64,000 nucleotides of DNA, taken from Cristatella mucedo. Taxonomy: Eukaryota; Bryozoa; Phylactolaemata; Cristatellidae. Where the stretch lies: the NCBI GenBank assembly GCA_009760855.2, contig WPIO01000078.1, forward strand, positions 846,001 through 910,000, read 5' to 3'. A program made the position numbers and the translations under genes. A model generated the notes under the pieces. It was not told the origin of the DNA, did no database searches, and saw nothing but the letters and a program-made list of their open reading frames with translations. Positions 1-11,106 of the stretch are shown here, one piece after another. Numbering within the stretch: the stretch's first letter is position 1; every line of letters starts with the position of its first letter.

Positions 1-1600
1 AATCAGAGTGGGTTGAAAGTATGTGCCCGCAAAGTGAGATGTTACGTGGAATGAGAATTGGAGCTTGGTGCCGCTAATTTCTCTTTGATTTGCCACGGAT
101 TTCGATATTGGTCCCTGCCATTGCTTTCGGTTGTCGTGCATTGTTGACCATTAACGTGCAAAATAGTTTGAAAGTCCTACGATTTCACGTTTAGCTCAAA
201 GAAATGTGAAAAACGATGACGATTGGCACTACGTGCAGCCAATTTGTGGTCGGCTTGTCACGGATTATAGTGGATTGCTGCTTCGAGGCAAGCCGTTGCC
301 GTAGATTACCATGCATTTCCCGAGATTGTGCGAGCGAAACTGCTTACTATGATTTGGTTGACTTTCATCAGTGTGCTTCGTAACGTGCATTCAAAATTGA
401 AGCATTGCGAAACCGATTTCAGGGCATTTTGCGTCAGATTGTTGTAGATTGCAGTATTGGCCCGAGCCATTGGAGTCGATTGCAGTGCATTGCTGCAAAA
501 TTGTTGAGGCAATTGTAGAGGAAGTTTGCGGTTACACAATAACCGAAAGTTAGAGCAACTTGTAGTCACTATTAAAGCTTAAAGTGTACGCATTCTGGTG
601 GTTTTTCGGCGGGTTTCGGCTGATGGACTTACTGGCCGAGGCAATTACAGTCGATTGCAGTGCATTGCTGCAGAATAGTCGTGGCAATTACAGTGAAGTT
701 ATGCGAGTACACAATATCTGAAGAGTAGAGCAGCGTGCAATCATAATTTGAGCTTCTAGTGTACGCGTTCTGGTCGCTGTGTGGCGGATTGCAGTGGATT
801 TCGGCTGATTGAGGTGCATTGTGTTGTAGGACCAAGCTGTTGCAACCGATTGCAGTGCATTGCATGAGAACGCTTGTGACAACGGAGCGAAGCTTTGTGG
901 GTGCACTTTGAGCTGAGGTTAGTCTTATATGTAATGTCAATTAGAGCTTCGTGATGGCGATTTGAGGATGATTTGCAGTGGCATAGAGTGGTTTGTGGTA
1001 GTTTTCCGGGTCATTTCAGATCATTTCTTCATTCGATCATCAGTCATTTCGATTGCTGCGCATCGCCACAATGCAAAGATGCACCATTTTTTATTTTATG
1101 TGAGTGCAGACAACACGGTGCACTTGCAATATGCGAAAAAAACTGGAGCTCGGCGAAATCTATTTTAATTTTTTGTCGCGGTGGATTTGGTGGATTTCGG
1201 TATTAGCCTGGGCTACTGCAATCGATTGCAGGGCATTGCACGAGAACGGCCGTGTCAAGGCAAGAGAAATTTGTTAAGTGCACTTATCGCAGAGTGTGCT
1301 GTCCTTTTCGAGTAGAATTTCTTCTGTTGCATTGTGGAATGCAGTGGATTTCGGTATTGGCCCGGGCCACTGCCGTGTTATTTCAGTGGACTTCGCGAAA
1401 ACGCGTTAGCGAAATTCTCTCAAAATTTTCTGGGTACATTGTACATGTAGCATAGTTTAATATTCCAAACTTTTTGTAACTGTGGGCAGTTGATTTGTGG
1501 TGGATTTGAAGGGAACTAAAATGGATTGTGGTACAGGCATTCGGCGTTGAAGCTCATTTGCATATATGCTCGTGCGCACAGCGACATGAAATTTGGCGGA
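1..1600. repeat. Diverged tandem repeat (~175-190 bp monomer)
   Basis: A core reading TCGATTGCAGTGCATTGC recurs near 475, 650, 846 and (GGGCATTGC variant) 1222, giving spacings of 175, 195 and 2 x 188. Secondary anchors recur with it: 'ttcggtattggcccgggcca' variants near 110, 443, 1193 and 1347, and 'gagaacg' after the core at 865 and 1239. Units are strongly diverged, so this looks like an old satellite-like array truncated by the window edge. Short open frames in it carry no recognisable protein. Confidence 0.7.
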
Positions 1601-2650
1601 TAGATAAAATCGAACTCTACTACAATATCAGCCCAAAATGTGAGCTCGGCAACGCTAATGTCTGGTCCACGTTAGCCTTATAAGAGTGGATTGCGGTAAT
1701 TCATCGAACCCTGATTAGACCGCAGTGTCGGCAAAAGTGTTATGTAACTGCCGCGCCAGCTAAACCAGCCGAAGTATGGCTGCTAGTTATTATTCGCGAT
1801 TATGAGATTATAAGATAGTTTATCGCCGAGGTCGTATAAAAAGCCAACGCCCTGATATATAGGGCAGTCAGGATTCGATGTATTGGCAAGGAGGTGATTG
1901 AAGCTCTAGGCCACCTACAGTTGGTGTAACTTGTGGGCGCTTTTGAATGTCAGTAACCGTATGCTACTCTTAAATAGACTTGTCTAGTTTGATATGCAAA
2001 GGTCATGACCGTCACTTCGTCGCTCCCAATGCACTGCGTTTCTTTCACTGTCGGCATCCCACCTGCGTCCATCACTGCAGCACCTACAACTAACTAGCCG
2101 TGCAACAAGTTTCAGGCGTCACCGGTATTCGTCGCACGTCGGCTGAGACTAGCACCGTTACGAGCGAAGTGTTTGCAGCCTAATTCTGGAGCGTAAAAGT
2201 GCACGTGGAGGCCGCACGCTACCTTGGTAACGGCTAGATACTGTATATAGTACCCCGTGCAATGCCAGCGAAACATCGCAAGCTGAAACCCGGCAGGCGG
2301 CTATGGAGCTAAATACCGTAAAAAGTACATGACAATGCCATTACACCATCGAAAGCCGAAAACCGGCAGTTCTTAAATACCCATCACAGCTTTATAAACG
2401 GCCAGCTTTCGCCGATTCATACGACATTACGCTGCAATTGCAGTAAGCCGCCGCCATTATTTAGATCCAGTTCGCGAGCCGGAACTTTGGAAGCCGGCAG
2501 TTCTCTTCTTTGATTGCCGTCCGAAACCGAGTCCCACATGAGCTGCGAAAGTGCTATACGAATAGCAAGTAATAGATAATAATAATCGTTAAAAGTAATA
2601 AGTGGTGTATACGTTTCTAGGGTAATTTACGGTCGCCCTTAACACGATGG
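1601..2650. other. Non-coding stretch with a TATA-like motif
   Basis: No coding region is recognisable. TATAAAAAG at 1835-1843 is followed about 30 bp later by an initiator-like TCAGG (1868), with a small hairpin GCCCT...AGGGC (1849-1865) between them. This could be part of a retroelement LTR promoter, but no flanking repeat or primer-binding site was identified. Confidence 0.3.
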
Positions 2651-3411
2651 CATGCTAAGGTAAGGATCGCGTCAGCCTTAAGGACAAACCTCCGACCCCT
2701 TCGGCCGGCGTGGGTGAACTTTCGCAAGTGATACACCTTTAAAGACAGAGAGCGTCTGCATTCCTGCAGCTTGCTCGCTAGAGCTGCCGACTTGAAATGA
2801 CCGGTCGCAGGCGCCGTGTCTCTCCTGGCAAGCGGCCACTTTGCAGCGGATGCTGACCATTGCTGCTTCCGCGATCCTTACTCGAAAGCCCGCACGGCGC
2901 TGTGCATCGATCGCTCCCAAAAATGAGCCGAGTTCCCTCTCACCCGCGGCCGCCGCCACCGCCGCGACGCATCGCCGGAAAAGTGATGGGAGGCCGCTGC
3001 CGTCCGCGAGCGCCCGCTCGAGAAGCAGAGCTTCGAGGGATACACATTTTTAGTACGGTCGGTGAAAGCAGGCCGGTCGGCAACAAAAGGAGCCGCCATT
3101 TTCGTTTGCATAAAGCAAAAGGATTGCGGGTGAACGAGCCGAACGAAGTAAACTGACGGACAGACGCCGCTCGAAGGCGCTCTCGTCGTTAGCCAGCGAC
3201 GCCGACGGCCAGCCAGCCGCAGCGCCGGCTCTCGCTCCCGGCGCGCCTACGCTTTGCACGCCGTGCCGTCCGAACTCCAGACCGCCCGTCGAATCGCCGC
3301 GGGAAGCCGCTGCGCGTTCGACATTCCATCGCTAGTCGCGAAGCAGCACCATTCAACAGGAATTCGTCGTCGGCGGCGCCGCCGCCGCCGCCGCTGGCTG
3401 ATTATCCCAGA
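2651..3411 (-). other. GC-rich 3' flank / probable 3' UTR of the calcium-channel beta gene
   Basis: This lies directly downstream of the stop codon at 3412-3414 on the minus strand. It is GC-rich with GCC/GGC runs (e.g. 3370-3395). I saw no canonical AATAAA on the minus strand between the stop and about 1092, so the transcript end is unresolved. Open frames here on both strands look like by-products of high GC content. Confidence 0.4.
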
Positions 3412-4341
3412 CTATATGGCGATGCTCTCGCGCTTTGCGAGCTCGCGAGCGGCCGCCGCAGTGCGCATGGCTGGCGCAGCCGCCGCCGCCGCGGCTGGCG
3501 AAGCGTAGTCATATTCGGCGTCTCCTCCTCGATCGTCACCAGCGTCGGTGCGATAGTCGTCGTAATCCCTACCGCGGTAGCCGCCGAAATCTGCCGCTCG
3601 AGGCTGCATCTCGTACTGATCGACCACCGGGCCGGAGCGGCCGCCGCCGCCGCCGCTTCGCCGATCGAGACGCGAACGTTGGAGCGAGCTGGACTTGTGC
3701 GGCTGATGCTGCGAAGCGGCCGGCGTCGACCCGCGATGCAGCGGCTGCGCCGAGGGCGAGACCAGCCGCCTGTCGCCGTCGTCTGGTACACTGAGCAGCG
3801 GTCGACCCGCGGGCCGCTCGCCCTGCGACGGTCGGTGATCGGCCGGCGCTCTACCTTCGTCGGCGCTGCCCTCTCGCTGACCTCGACGGCGATGCTCGTT
3901 CTCGGCGGCGGCTGCTGCATCGTCGTCGTAGCGGTCGTCATCGTCATAGTAGTCGCCACTACCGCGGTGCGCGGCCGCCGCTTCAGGACTTCGCGATCGC
4001 GGAGCCTGGTGTCGTGTGAAATTCTCTCGCCGGTCCGAGGCGGCGGAGGCGCCTCTCAGCGGTGGACACGTGTTCTGCCTCGACAGGGAGTCGTGCGGTG
4101 GCGGGTGCTGGTGGACGATGAGCGAGCCGCCCCCGCCACTCGCAGCGTGCGACGGCAAGGGCGAGCGGGGCGGCAAGTAAGGTGAGGCGCCGGCGGCCGC
4201 GGACGACGTCGCCGTCGCGGAGACGGTCGTCGAGGCAATGATGGGCGGATGCGTAGCTCGCCAATAGGCCTCGAGGTACTCGGACAGGTGCTCGCATGCG
4301 TCCTCCAGCTGGTTCTCGTCGAGCACGATGTCGAACATATC
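3412..4341 (-). CDS. CACNB: Cav-beta terminal exon: end of GK domain and long C-terminal tail
   Basis: The exon opens after a TGGCAG acceptor with [19 protein letters not shown], followed by [14 protein letters not shown]. These are the last strand and helices of the GK-like domain, including the ENQLEDA part of the groove that grips the channel's alpha-interaction domain. About 30 residues are conserved. The remaining ~277 residues are low complexity: Ser/Ala/Pro, His/Gln, an acidic [12 protein letters not shown] block, Ala and Gly runs, several RGRDYDDYR-like Arg/Asp/Tyr stretches, ending RESIAI. Long disordered tails after the GK core are common in invertebrate and vertebrate beta subunits but conserve poorly. 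High GC (GCC runs) opens long frames on the opposite strand; those are shadows. The stop is TAG at 3414-3412. Confidence 0.95.
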   Translation of the reverse strand, partial: DMFDIVLDENQLEDACEHLSEYLEAYWRATHPPIIASTTVSATATSSAAAGASPYLPPRSPLPSHAASGGGGSLIVHQHPPPHDSLSRQNTCPPLRGASAASDRRENFTRHQAPRSRSPEAAAAHRGSGDYYDDDDRYDDDAAAAAENEHRRRGQREGSADEGRAPADHRPSQGERPAGRPLLSVPDDGDRRLVSPSAQPLHRGSTPAASQHQPHKSSSLQRSRLDRRSGGGGGRSGPVVDQYEMQPRAADFGGYRGRDYDDYRTDAGDDRGGDAEYDYASPAAAAAAAPAMRTAAAARELAKRESIAI

Positions 4342-4486
4342 CTGCCACGAGCCAAGCGGAAGTGAACACCTTGCCGCCGGCAGGTGTCGCCGCAAAATAG
4401 TGCAGCAATACTTTTCCAACAGTGCACGGGCAGGCAAAATGATGCTTCAGTGTGTGTAATTAAGCTGCATTTACTAGCGATTTGTA

Positions 4487-4489
<3 letters not shown>

Positions 4490-4520
<31 letters not shown>
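4490..4520. repeat. (CT)n microsatellite
   Basis: An uninterrupted CT dinucleotide run about 150 bp from the terminal exon's acceptor. It reads (GA)n in the transcript. Confidence 0.95.
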
Positions 4521-4523
<3 letters not shown>

Positions 4524-4564
4524 CAGACAAAACTTGTTGACCTAGCCACGTTATCGAGACAAGA

Positions 4565-4785
4565 TCAAGCTGGTGAGCTGTGATGACACACTAGGTAAGG
4601 CGGTTGCTTTTCACGACCTCGGTCCGAGGTCGTGGGTTCGATTCCTGCGGTGGGGATTCTGTATCGTTGCTGAAAATGGTGGTGATAGACGTAAAGGTTC
4701 TTCTGTCACTGTACAAAAAGAGGCTGTTCAATCAGCCAGTATTTACTGTTACTATGTCCCAGCCTCGTGCTAATCTGTTACCTTA
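4565..4785 (+). mobile_element. SINE family B copy (tRNA-derived)
   Basis: It has a tRNA-like head with a B-box (GGTTCGATTCC form, around 4636) followed by a body with 'ggtggtgatag...ttct' and a 3' part 'aaagaggctgttcaatcagcc'. The same arrangement recurs at 22065, 37310 and, inverted, at 26325 and 41525. Confidence 0.75.
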
Positions 4786-4934
4786 GCAAACATCCTCGGA
4801 GAGTTTGGAGGCATAATTTACATACGCTGTAAAGGAGGCTCGTCAATATGGTTAGTGAGGGCATGCAATGTGTCGGCCTACACAAGGACACTTTTTACAG
4901 GGACAATTTTCGAGGACCCAGCAAGTTCTTCGAG

Positions 4935-5245
4935 GAAAAGGTACGTTTGTAGATTATTTTTAAATGTAAAGTCAGGGGATGTCGTGAATATCATTCGGTA
5001 ATGAATTCCAGGCTTTGTCAGCATATGAACTAAAGACGCGGTCTCCTAAGGATTTGAGGCTCGGACAAGGCACAGCTGAACGACTTGAGTCATAAGGGAA
5101 CACGGTACGATGCCTGGCCTGATTGAGAAGTAGTCTGGATAGGGAATGAAGAGATCTCAAAGCGAGTGGCATAACCTTGAAGTCGATACATTGCTCGATT
5201 GCAAAGAGTCCTTCCAGCAGCAAGCTGCCAATGGTATCTATAATC
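4935..5245 (-). mobile_element. LINE A (CR1/L2-like) C-terminal fragment
   Basis: The minus-strand translation carries the family signature SLKSLGDRVFSSYADKAWNSLP near the reverse-transcriptase C-terminus, preceded by IDFKVMPLALRSLHSLSRL. It is 5'-truncated and degenerate. Confidence 0.8.
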
Positions 5246-6611
5246 GGTCACCCTTAGGATACCAAGTCATGATTGCATTTAAGATTTTCCGATTTTCTTA
5301 CAGTGTTTGGATTCTATGATCCAGAAATAATGTGTTGCTTGTACTGGGTGGTTTTAATATTGACACCTATGACTGACTGACACATTGCATGCCAAATTTT
5401 GAACATTAGCGGATCCATTTTTTCTCGTGGCTCATGTGCAAGGCCCCACCGACAACTAATGTCAATCATCGAATTAATATTCTCTCACAGTTGTATTCTG
5501 TCAACTTCCATCATTACCACCTAATGTACATCCGACCATATGCTGATTTCATACAGTCTGCAGTTTTGAGTAGTGCTATATGGTATTAAAAATCCTAAGA
5601 TCCTTGGTAGGGCGTTATGGTTGCCACAAGAACACCGTCGTGGCCCATTCTGCTCAACCCTTCCTTCGACCAGCCCTCACGGGTGAAGTGCTAGTGCACG
5701 ACGGACAAGCCGATGTTCCTGATTCGTTTGCTTCTCTGACTAAGCACGCTGTGTATGCCCTCATCCAGATAGCTTGTTGCAGACGATAAACTGTTTGGAA
5801 TTCTACTAAGGACAAGCTTGAAAAAGTGTACCCTTAAGATCGGGGCAGGCTGTTCATCAACTGGTGTCGTACGGGGTCTATTTTTGTAAGTCGTATCGAA
5901 CCGGTGACAGTCAATCATTTTCTTTCGGCGATATGGCGCATCGTATGTGAAAGAAACTTCCGTAATTTGTACAGCGCCCTAATCGAGCCTAATTTTTATC
6001 CATGTACTTTAAATATGCCACCAGGTTTGTATCCACGACCCTAGCTGTTGAAGGCGGCGATAACCTTACCCCTGAGTTAAAGGGGGGCAGCTTAATTGTT
6101 AGCAAGGTAGATGAAGTCAGAGACCCAATCCCCAAGATAGCACCCCCACTGGACTCGGTACCATTTGTTCCTTGCTTTACCTCAATATCCACATTCAGGA
6201 CTGCTACTAATGACCTAATCTCGAAGTTTGTCCCCCAGCCTAAGAAGACTATTACAGCTTGACACAACAGCACAGCCCTCTAGACCCAAACCTGTTCCGA
6301 TTCTGATTTTCATTGATGTGCTGCTATAATACACGAGTAAAGTAATAAACATGTTCTTAATCTGAAGTTTTGTCCCCAAGTCCTTCAAAAAGGCTATTTA
6401 AAGTCACAATTAAGAAATCAACACCAGAGCAGAGAACTCCAGAAACATCTGCACAGCCTGGCAATTGCCGTTCCTATTTAAAGGTACTGAAACAAGCAGT
6501 GAAAGACCAGCTAAAGTTTCATTTAATCAAAACCAGCAAGTTCCAGTGAGGGTTTAAAAGTCACCTCTCTGTAAAGACAACCGGGTCTCAGTACAGAGGT
6601 CAGGAGATTAA

Positions 6612-6893
6612 ACTTCACAGCCAAGTCGTGGGGCCAAGTCGTACTGTGGGCAATGCTGTGCACTGGTTTGGCCCCACGTTACTCTGCCAGTCTCAACGAC
6701 CGAGGTCGTGGGCTCGAGCCCTGCGGCACATGTAAAGCACGTGGATGGAGATTAGGTTCTCTTAAGGTGATATGCAAATTAATTGTATTTAGTTTTTACG
6801 TTGCTTGTTGCTGGCGGTGGTGACAGCCATTAAAGCTCTTCTACTGCTTTATTATGAAGCTGTTAAATCGGCCAACGTTTGCGTTACTTATTT
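6612..6893 (+). mobile_element. SINE A copy followed by SINE B 3' half, inserted in LINE A
   Basis: 6640-6770 has the SINE A B-box region (cgtgggctcgagccc) and its LINE-like tail (agcacgtggatggagattaggttctctta). It runs into the SINE B tail 'ggtggtgacagccattaaagctcttctac...gaagctgttaaatcggcc' at 6817-6880. LINE A reverse-transcriptase coding resumes at about 6905. Confidence 0.65.
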
Positions 6894-7010
6894 AGAGTAA
6901 GCACTGTTGGGAGTGTATATCGATCTTGGCAAGAGTGCTGCCTTAGGCAGAGCCTCTTTACTAGTTCTGCTGAATCACTCGGCAGCATTTGACACGATTG
7001 AGCATTCAGT

Positions 7011-7247
7011 GAGTCCCTGCGATTCGTCCTTTATGTGCTTATTCATGCTGACACCTTGCATGCTGCCACTAACCACACTTGCATGCTGACCCTGTGCATG
7101 TCACCCCTAACCATGTTATTTATGAAGTTTATCAAGCATGATACCCCTCACCATTCAATCGAGTTTCCCTTTGCAGCAAATGTAAAGCGCCTAGAAAGAG
7201 ATTGAGTTCTCTGAGGGCGCTTTATAAAGTGCATTATTATTATTAGT
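7011..7247 (+). mobile_element. 5'-truncated LINE A 3' end nested in the older LINE A copy
   Basis: 237 bp matching the 3' UTR of LINE A (compare 50044-50287), ending in ATTATTATTATTAGT. Removing it restores cat-tca-gta-ttg-atc-gaa, which reads HSVLIE and follows AFDTIE in the host reverse transcriptase. AGT at 7008-7010 and 7245-7247 may be a 3-bp target duplication. Confidence 0.85.
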
Positions 7248-8377
7248 ATTGATCGAAAAACTCTTCTAGGTAATGCGTCATCTCGCCAGGCCATCACTGG
7301 CATTGCTCTGCAATGTTTTAGTTCCTGTTTCAGTGGGAGATTTTAGAGCACCGATGTCAGATGGAAGAAGTCATTCAAGGGTATCTGTGCTCGGTCCAAT
7401 TTGTTTCACAAATTTTACCCTCCCTCTGCCGATGTAATCACCAAGGGATGTCATCTCTATGCAGACGACACACAGCTGTACCTATGTTTTGATTCCTCCC
7501 AGCCTTCCAGAACGTCGACCTTTCTTAACTATCTTGCAGCATGTATTGCTGAAATTTGCACTTGGATGACTTCAAACTTTCTCAAATTGGAGAACGATAG
7601 AACAACTTACTGCTTATGGGAAAACCTAGTTTCACTCAGAAATTAGCTAGTTAATCCTCACAATGGGCTCGGCTAGCAAATATCTTGTAGAATTTGCATG
7701 CACCCAGGGTGTTCTGTTCCAGAGTAACCCTTCACTAGATGACCACGTAGGCTCCACAGTCAAAATCCGGTCGTCTCGAAGCTACTTAAGATTGCGAAAA
7801 ATCGGGCCTTCGCAGACAGGAATACCACATCGAAGCTGGTCCGTTCATCCGACTTCCCTTCTCGACATGCGTAACTCACCACTTGCAGGTCTTCCTGCTC
7901 GTGTAATAAGAAGCTAACAGCTGGTGCATAACATAGCAGCTAGGCTTGGCTGTCATGAACTTCGTCACTGTCACATTATAGGACTTCTCACCTTTGACCT
8001 GCACTGGCTCCCTATCGGCAGCGTATCGACTTCAAGGCTATGCCACTCACTTTTAGGTCCCTGCCTGCCCGCATGCATCCATGCTCTTGTTCCGGCATAG
8101 CTAGCCGAACTAGATCCTAATGAGAATTTGCATCCCACCACCAGCTCTTCTGACTCAAGTAATTTAGCTGGCCTCAAGCCAACCTCAAATCTTTTCAAGA
8201 GCATGCCTTCAGTTGGTATGCTCCTAAAGCCTGGGAACTCACTCCCGACAGACGTCACGACATCCTCTGACTTGATATTTAAAAAGAAGCTAAATCTGTT
8301 CCTCACAGCTTTTTTTGGGTCCATGAGAATTGTCTACTGCGTACGCATGCCTGCTGAAATCTTCTTGCACGTTAATA

Positions 8378-8466
8378 GTAAGCAATGATGACGTAGTAAG
8401 CAATGATGACGCAGTAAGCAATGATGACGCAGTAAGAAATGATGGCGTAGTAAGCAATGATGACGA
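8378..8466. repeat. 18-bp tandem repeat, about five units
   Basis: The unit GTAAGCAATGATGACGYA is repeated with few changes inside the 3' part of the LINE A relic. Confidence 0.9.
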
Positions 8467-9129
8467 GCTTCTTTTCCTTTCCAGCATATGTAAAGTGCTC
8501 GAAAGGAGAGTTAGTTCTCTTTGGCGCTATAAAAATATATCCAACTAATACTATTACTATATTTATTATTTTTTACTGCCAGACAGCTGAAGCTGCTTCG
8601 CGACATGTAGAGGTGGTTTTTTCAACTACACGTCAGTGTTGCTGTGACTTTTAGTCTAAGCATGCACTATTGGCTAGTCCCATGCAGACCTTCAAGATCG
8701 GCTGGGCGACTTATCTCCCCAGAGCTGCTCGCTGCGAGCAGTTTGGCTAGGTCGGAGGAGGTGAGCCAACAAACACGATTACTGCTTCCGGATGCAAAAA
8801 TTGTAAAATTATTTAAAGTGCTTACGTAACAGGCTCGGCCAGAGAACAAAATTGGGTTGGAAAACAAAAAATGGATCACATTAGCAGCTCGTTGGTTGTG
8901 ACCACTATGGCGCTTTCCATGGTTCATTTTGCGTCTAAGAAGCTGTACTATATTTGCACAGCATAGAGGTGCTGGCTAGGACGACCGTCGTCCGGAAGCG
9001 GAAGCGGAAGCTTAGCGAATCTAATCGAAAACGACAATCGATAAAAGTCTCCTGTCTATTCCTTAACTACTAGAGAGCGGATTTTACCACTACAATCACG
9101 CCGAGACACTGGTTAGTGGCTCTTTGCTT

Positions 9130-9215
9130 AGCTTAGCTTATTAATAATACATTTTTCCCAGCGCCCTCAGAGAGCTTAATCTCTTTCTCAATCGATTATT
9201 CAAACGCCGTAAACT
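9130..9215 (-). mobile_element. LINE A / SINE A 3' tail fragment
   Basis: The plus strand reads 'attaataatac...gcgccctcagagagcttaatctcttt', the reverse complement of the shared LINE A / SINE A tail. The fragment is too short to tell which element it came from. Confidence 0.6.
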
Positions 9216-9434
9216 CTCGAAGCCAGGGCACGTGCACTTTGACGTCGGCTCTTCGACTAATCAATTAGAAATTCTGGCAGGTTCGATTAAGCGTCAGCGA
9301 AGCTGGGAGCCTCTGAATACCGAGAGACTGCAGAGAGACTGCAACGAGCGTTGTGCCCAAACAGACGTTCGCGAGACCCGGCTATCGAGAAGTGGAGGCC
9401 TGCTTCATGAAGCCTCGCTCTGAAAGGATAGCGC

Positions 9435-9490
9435 GGCTGAGGAGCACACGTGAAGCAAGCCAGCACGTGCTTCACGTGTGCTCCTCAGCC
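9435..9490. repeat. Perfect inverted repeat (23-bp arms, 10-nt loop)
   Basis: Arm 9435-9457 is the exact reverse complement of arm 9468-9490; each contains GCACACGTGAAGCA or its complement. The loop is 9458-9467. It sits directly against the 33-bp tandem repeat. Confidence 0.95.
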
Positions 9491-9498
9491 ATCTATTC

Positions 9499-9620
9499 TA
9501 CATCTGTCCTTTATCACTTTATCCTTTATCCTACATCTGTCCTTTATCACTTTATCCTTTATCCTATATCTGTCCTTTATCACTTTATCCTTTATCCTAC
9601 ATCTGTCCTTTATCACTTTA
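9499..9620. repeat. 33-bp tandem repeat, 3.7 copies
   Basis: Units start at 9499, 9532, 9565 and 9598 with core TACATCTGTCCTTTATCACT. Copies are nearly identical (one C/T change in the third), so the array is young. Because 33 is a multiple of three, the frame stays open across it on both strands. Confidence 0.95.
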
Positions 9621-9769
9621 GGCGACAGAAAAGTGGGAAGTCGGGTGTCGTAGTGCAAAGAGCGGAGGCTGCTGGAATACCATGGTCTACTTATATGGGT
9701 CACTCCTTGAAAAAACTATAAAGTTCATAGTCTTGTGAAGTACCAGAATTTCAATACTCAATTAAAACT

Positions 9770-10090
9770 ATGTAATGAAATGTATCTTCGTCTGCAACTC
9801 AACAAAGCCACAAAGACTATGCGGGTGTTATGCAGGAGAGTTTTCTATAGCACACACAAAGCCCAACTGGGTTTTGGCATGCGTGCAGCTGCCAAGAGAC
9901 GTAATCTCAGCCCACACCCCCCCCACCCGCAGCTTAGTCAGGTGGGAGGTTAAGGAGGTAGTAGCATGGAAGTAGCAGCTAAGGATGTTTGGAAAGGATG
10001 TGCCACAGTTAGCAGCACGAGAATAGATGTTGCATAAGAATTAAGGAAGTTAGTTCCAGAGTCTAGGACCCATGAGAGTGCACGTTGCAG
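9770..10090 (-). mobile_element. LINE family B 3' fragment
   Basis: It shares with 45125-45480 the segments 'tcgtctg...ctcaacaaagccacaaag', 'ggaaaggatgtgccacagtt.gcagca' and 'gaattaaggaagttagttccagag'. Inverted, it matches the 3' parts at 33200-33240 and 54640-54690. Confidence 0.6.
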
Positions 10091-10471
10091 CTACATAGGA
10101 AAACTAGCAAATTACCCCCATATTTTAACTTATTGCTGTACCGTCTTAATATAAATATAATACAAAGGACTCAATGTGTAAATGTGACGTCGATGTGACG
10201 AATTTGAAGACTAACTAACTTACTAACCTAGTTATTACTATAGAGATAGATTAGATTACATGAGGGTCACGGTTGCTTAGAAAGTTCGGCCTCAAAATAC
10301 TCTTGGTCACCGCGAAAATCAAGCTCAGCAGCGGTCACATGACTACACTCCGTCACATGACTACAAGTGCAGCCACAGAGGGAGTGCCAGCCAGTGCTAC
10401 GCACGTAGAGGGTGCAGAGGCTTACGATAGGGGGCAGGTGTCAAATGACTGGAGAGCTGCAATCCAGCCTC

Positions 10472-10488
10472 GGGGGGGGGGGGGGGGG
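10472..10488. repeat. 17-G homopolymer
   Basis: An uninterrupted run of 17 G. Similar runs are at 37880-37897 and 43213-43224. The length may be affected by sequencing error. Confidence 0.85.
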
Positions 10489-10995
10489 AAGATGCTATTA
10501 CATTGTCGCTTGGTTTCGCAAAGCTCGGGCCTACTGCCGTTCAACTAAGCTGCGGCCCTGATCCCATCGGTTGAGGTAAGGCGAGCTATTTTGAGCTCTC
10601 ATTAGAAGAACGAATGTAGCCCACGACAAAACATTCAGTGCAGAGCGAAGAGCTCGTACGAGTAGATTTTATGCTTAGGCAGGAGGAGGATTTGGATGAA
10701 TCAACAGCAGGACTGCTGCACGTTTTGGAGGAGGCCCCTGTAAGTCCCAGTAGTGCATTGCACACTCAATAAAAGAAAACGTTGAGCCTTAACAAATCCA
10801 TCTCACCGGTGACGTGAAACACTGCACCAACCGCAGGCACGAGTTAATGACAGTGGCGGCTGGTCGACCCAGACTGGAGTAGAGATCTTGTGCTAAATAG
10901 TTGATCAGCACCCACCGCTCGGCTCGGAATAGCTGGGGCATGTCTGCTAGTCAGAGCAGACGACTGAACCAGAGACCGAAGAAAGGGAAGGAAGT

Positions 10996-11106
10996 TTGGA
11001 TAGAGTGGAGTTGGATGGAGTGGAGTTGGATGGAGTGGAGTTGGATGGAGTGAAGTTGGATGCAGTAGAGTTGGATGCAGTAGAGTTGGATGCAGTGGCG
11101 TTGGAC
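10996..11106. repeat. 15-bp minisatellite
   Basis: The unit GGATGGAGTGGAGTT is repeated about seven times, with later units shifting to GGATGCAGTAGAGTT. It begins about 200 nt into the last Cav-beta intron. Confidence 0.9.

Larger units (their letters stand above)
5330..8560 (+). mobile_element. LINE A relic, longest copy, with nested insertions
   Basis: This is a degenerate CR1/L2-like non-LTR retrotransposon. In order it shows an endonuclease remnant (GGFNID at ~5350, then HVQGPT in another frame), a linker, and reverse-transcriptase pieces: SFKKAI and LPFLFKGTE (~6395-6490), then LVLLNHSAAFDTIEH (~6960-7005). After an interruption come GIALQCF, YADDTQLYL (~7460) and the C-terminal region to ~8330. 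It ends with the family tail at about 8490-8545. Many stops and frameshifts show it is dead. It is interrupted by SINE sequence at about 6612-6893 and by a younger LINE tail at 7011-7247. Confidence 0.8.

Noticed and set aside
3402-4427. Overlapping long frames on both strands at the terminal exon
   Set aside because: High-GC shadows; only the minus frame containing [11 protein letters not shown] is supported by homology and by phase with the upstream exon.
6002-6273. Two opposite ~90-codon frames
   Set aside because: The region is the linker part of the dead LINE A copy; downstream pieces (SFKKAI, LPFLFKG) place it in the plus-strand element.
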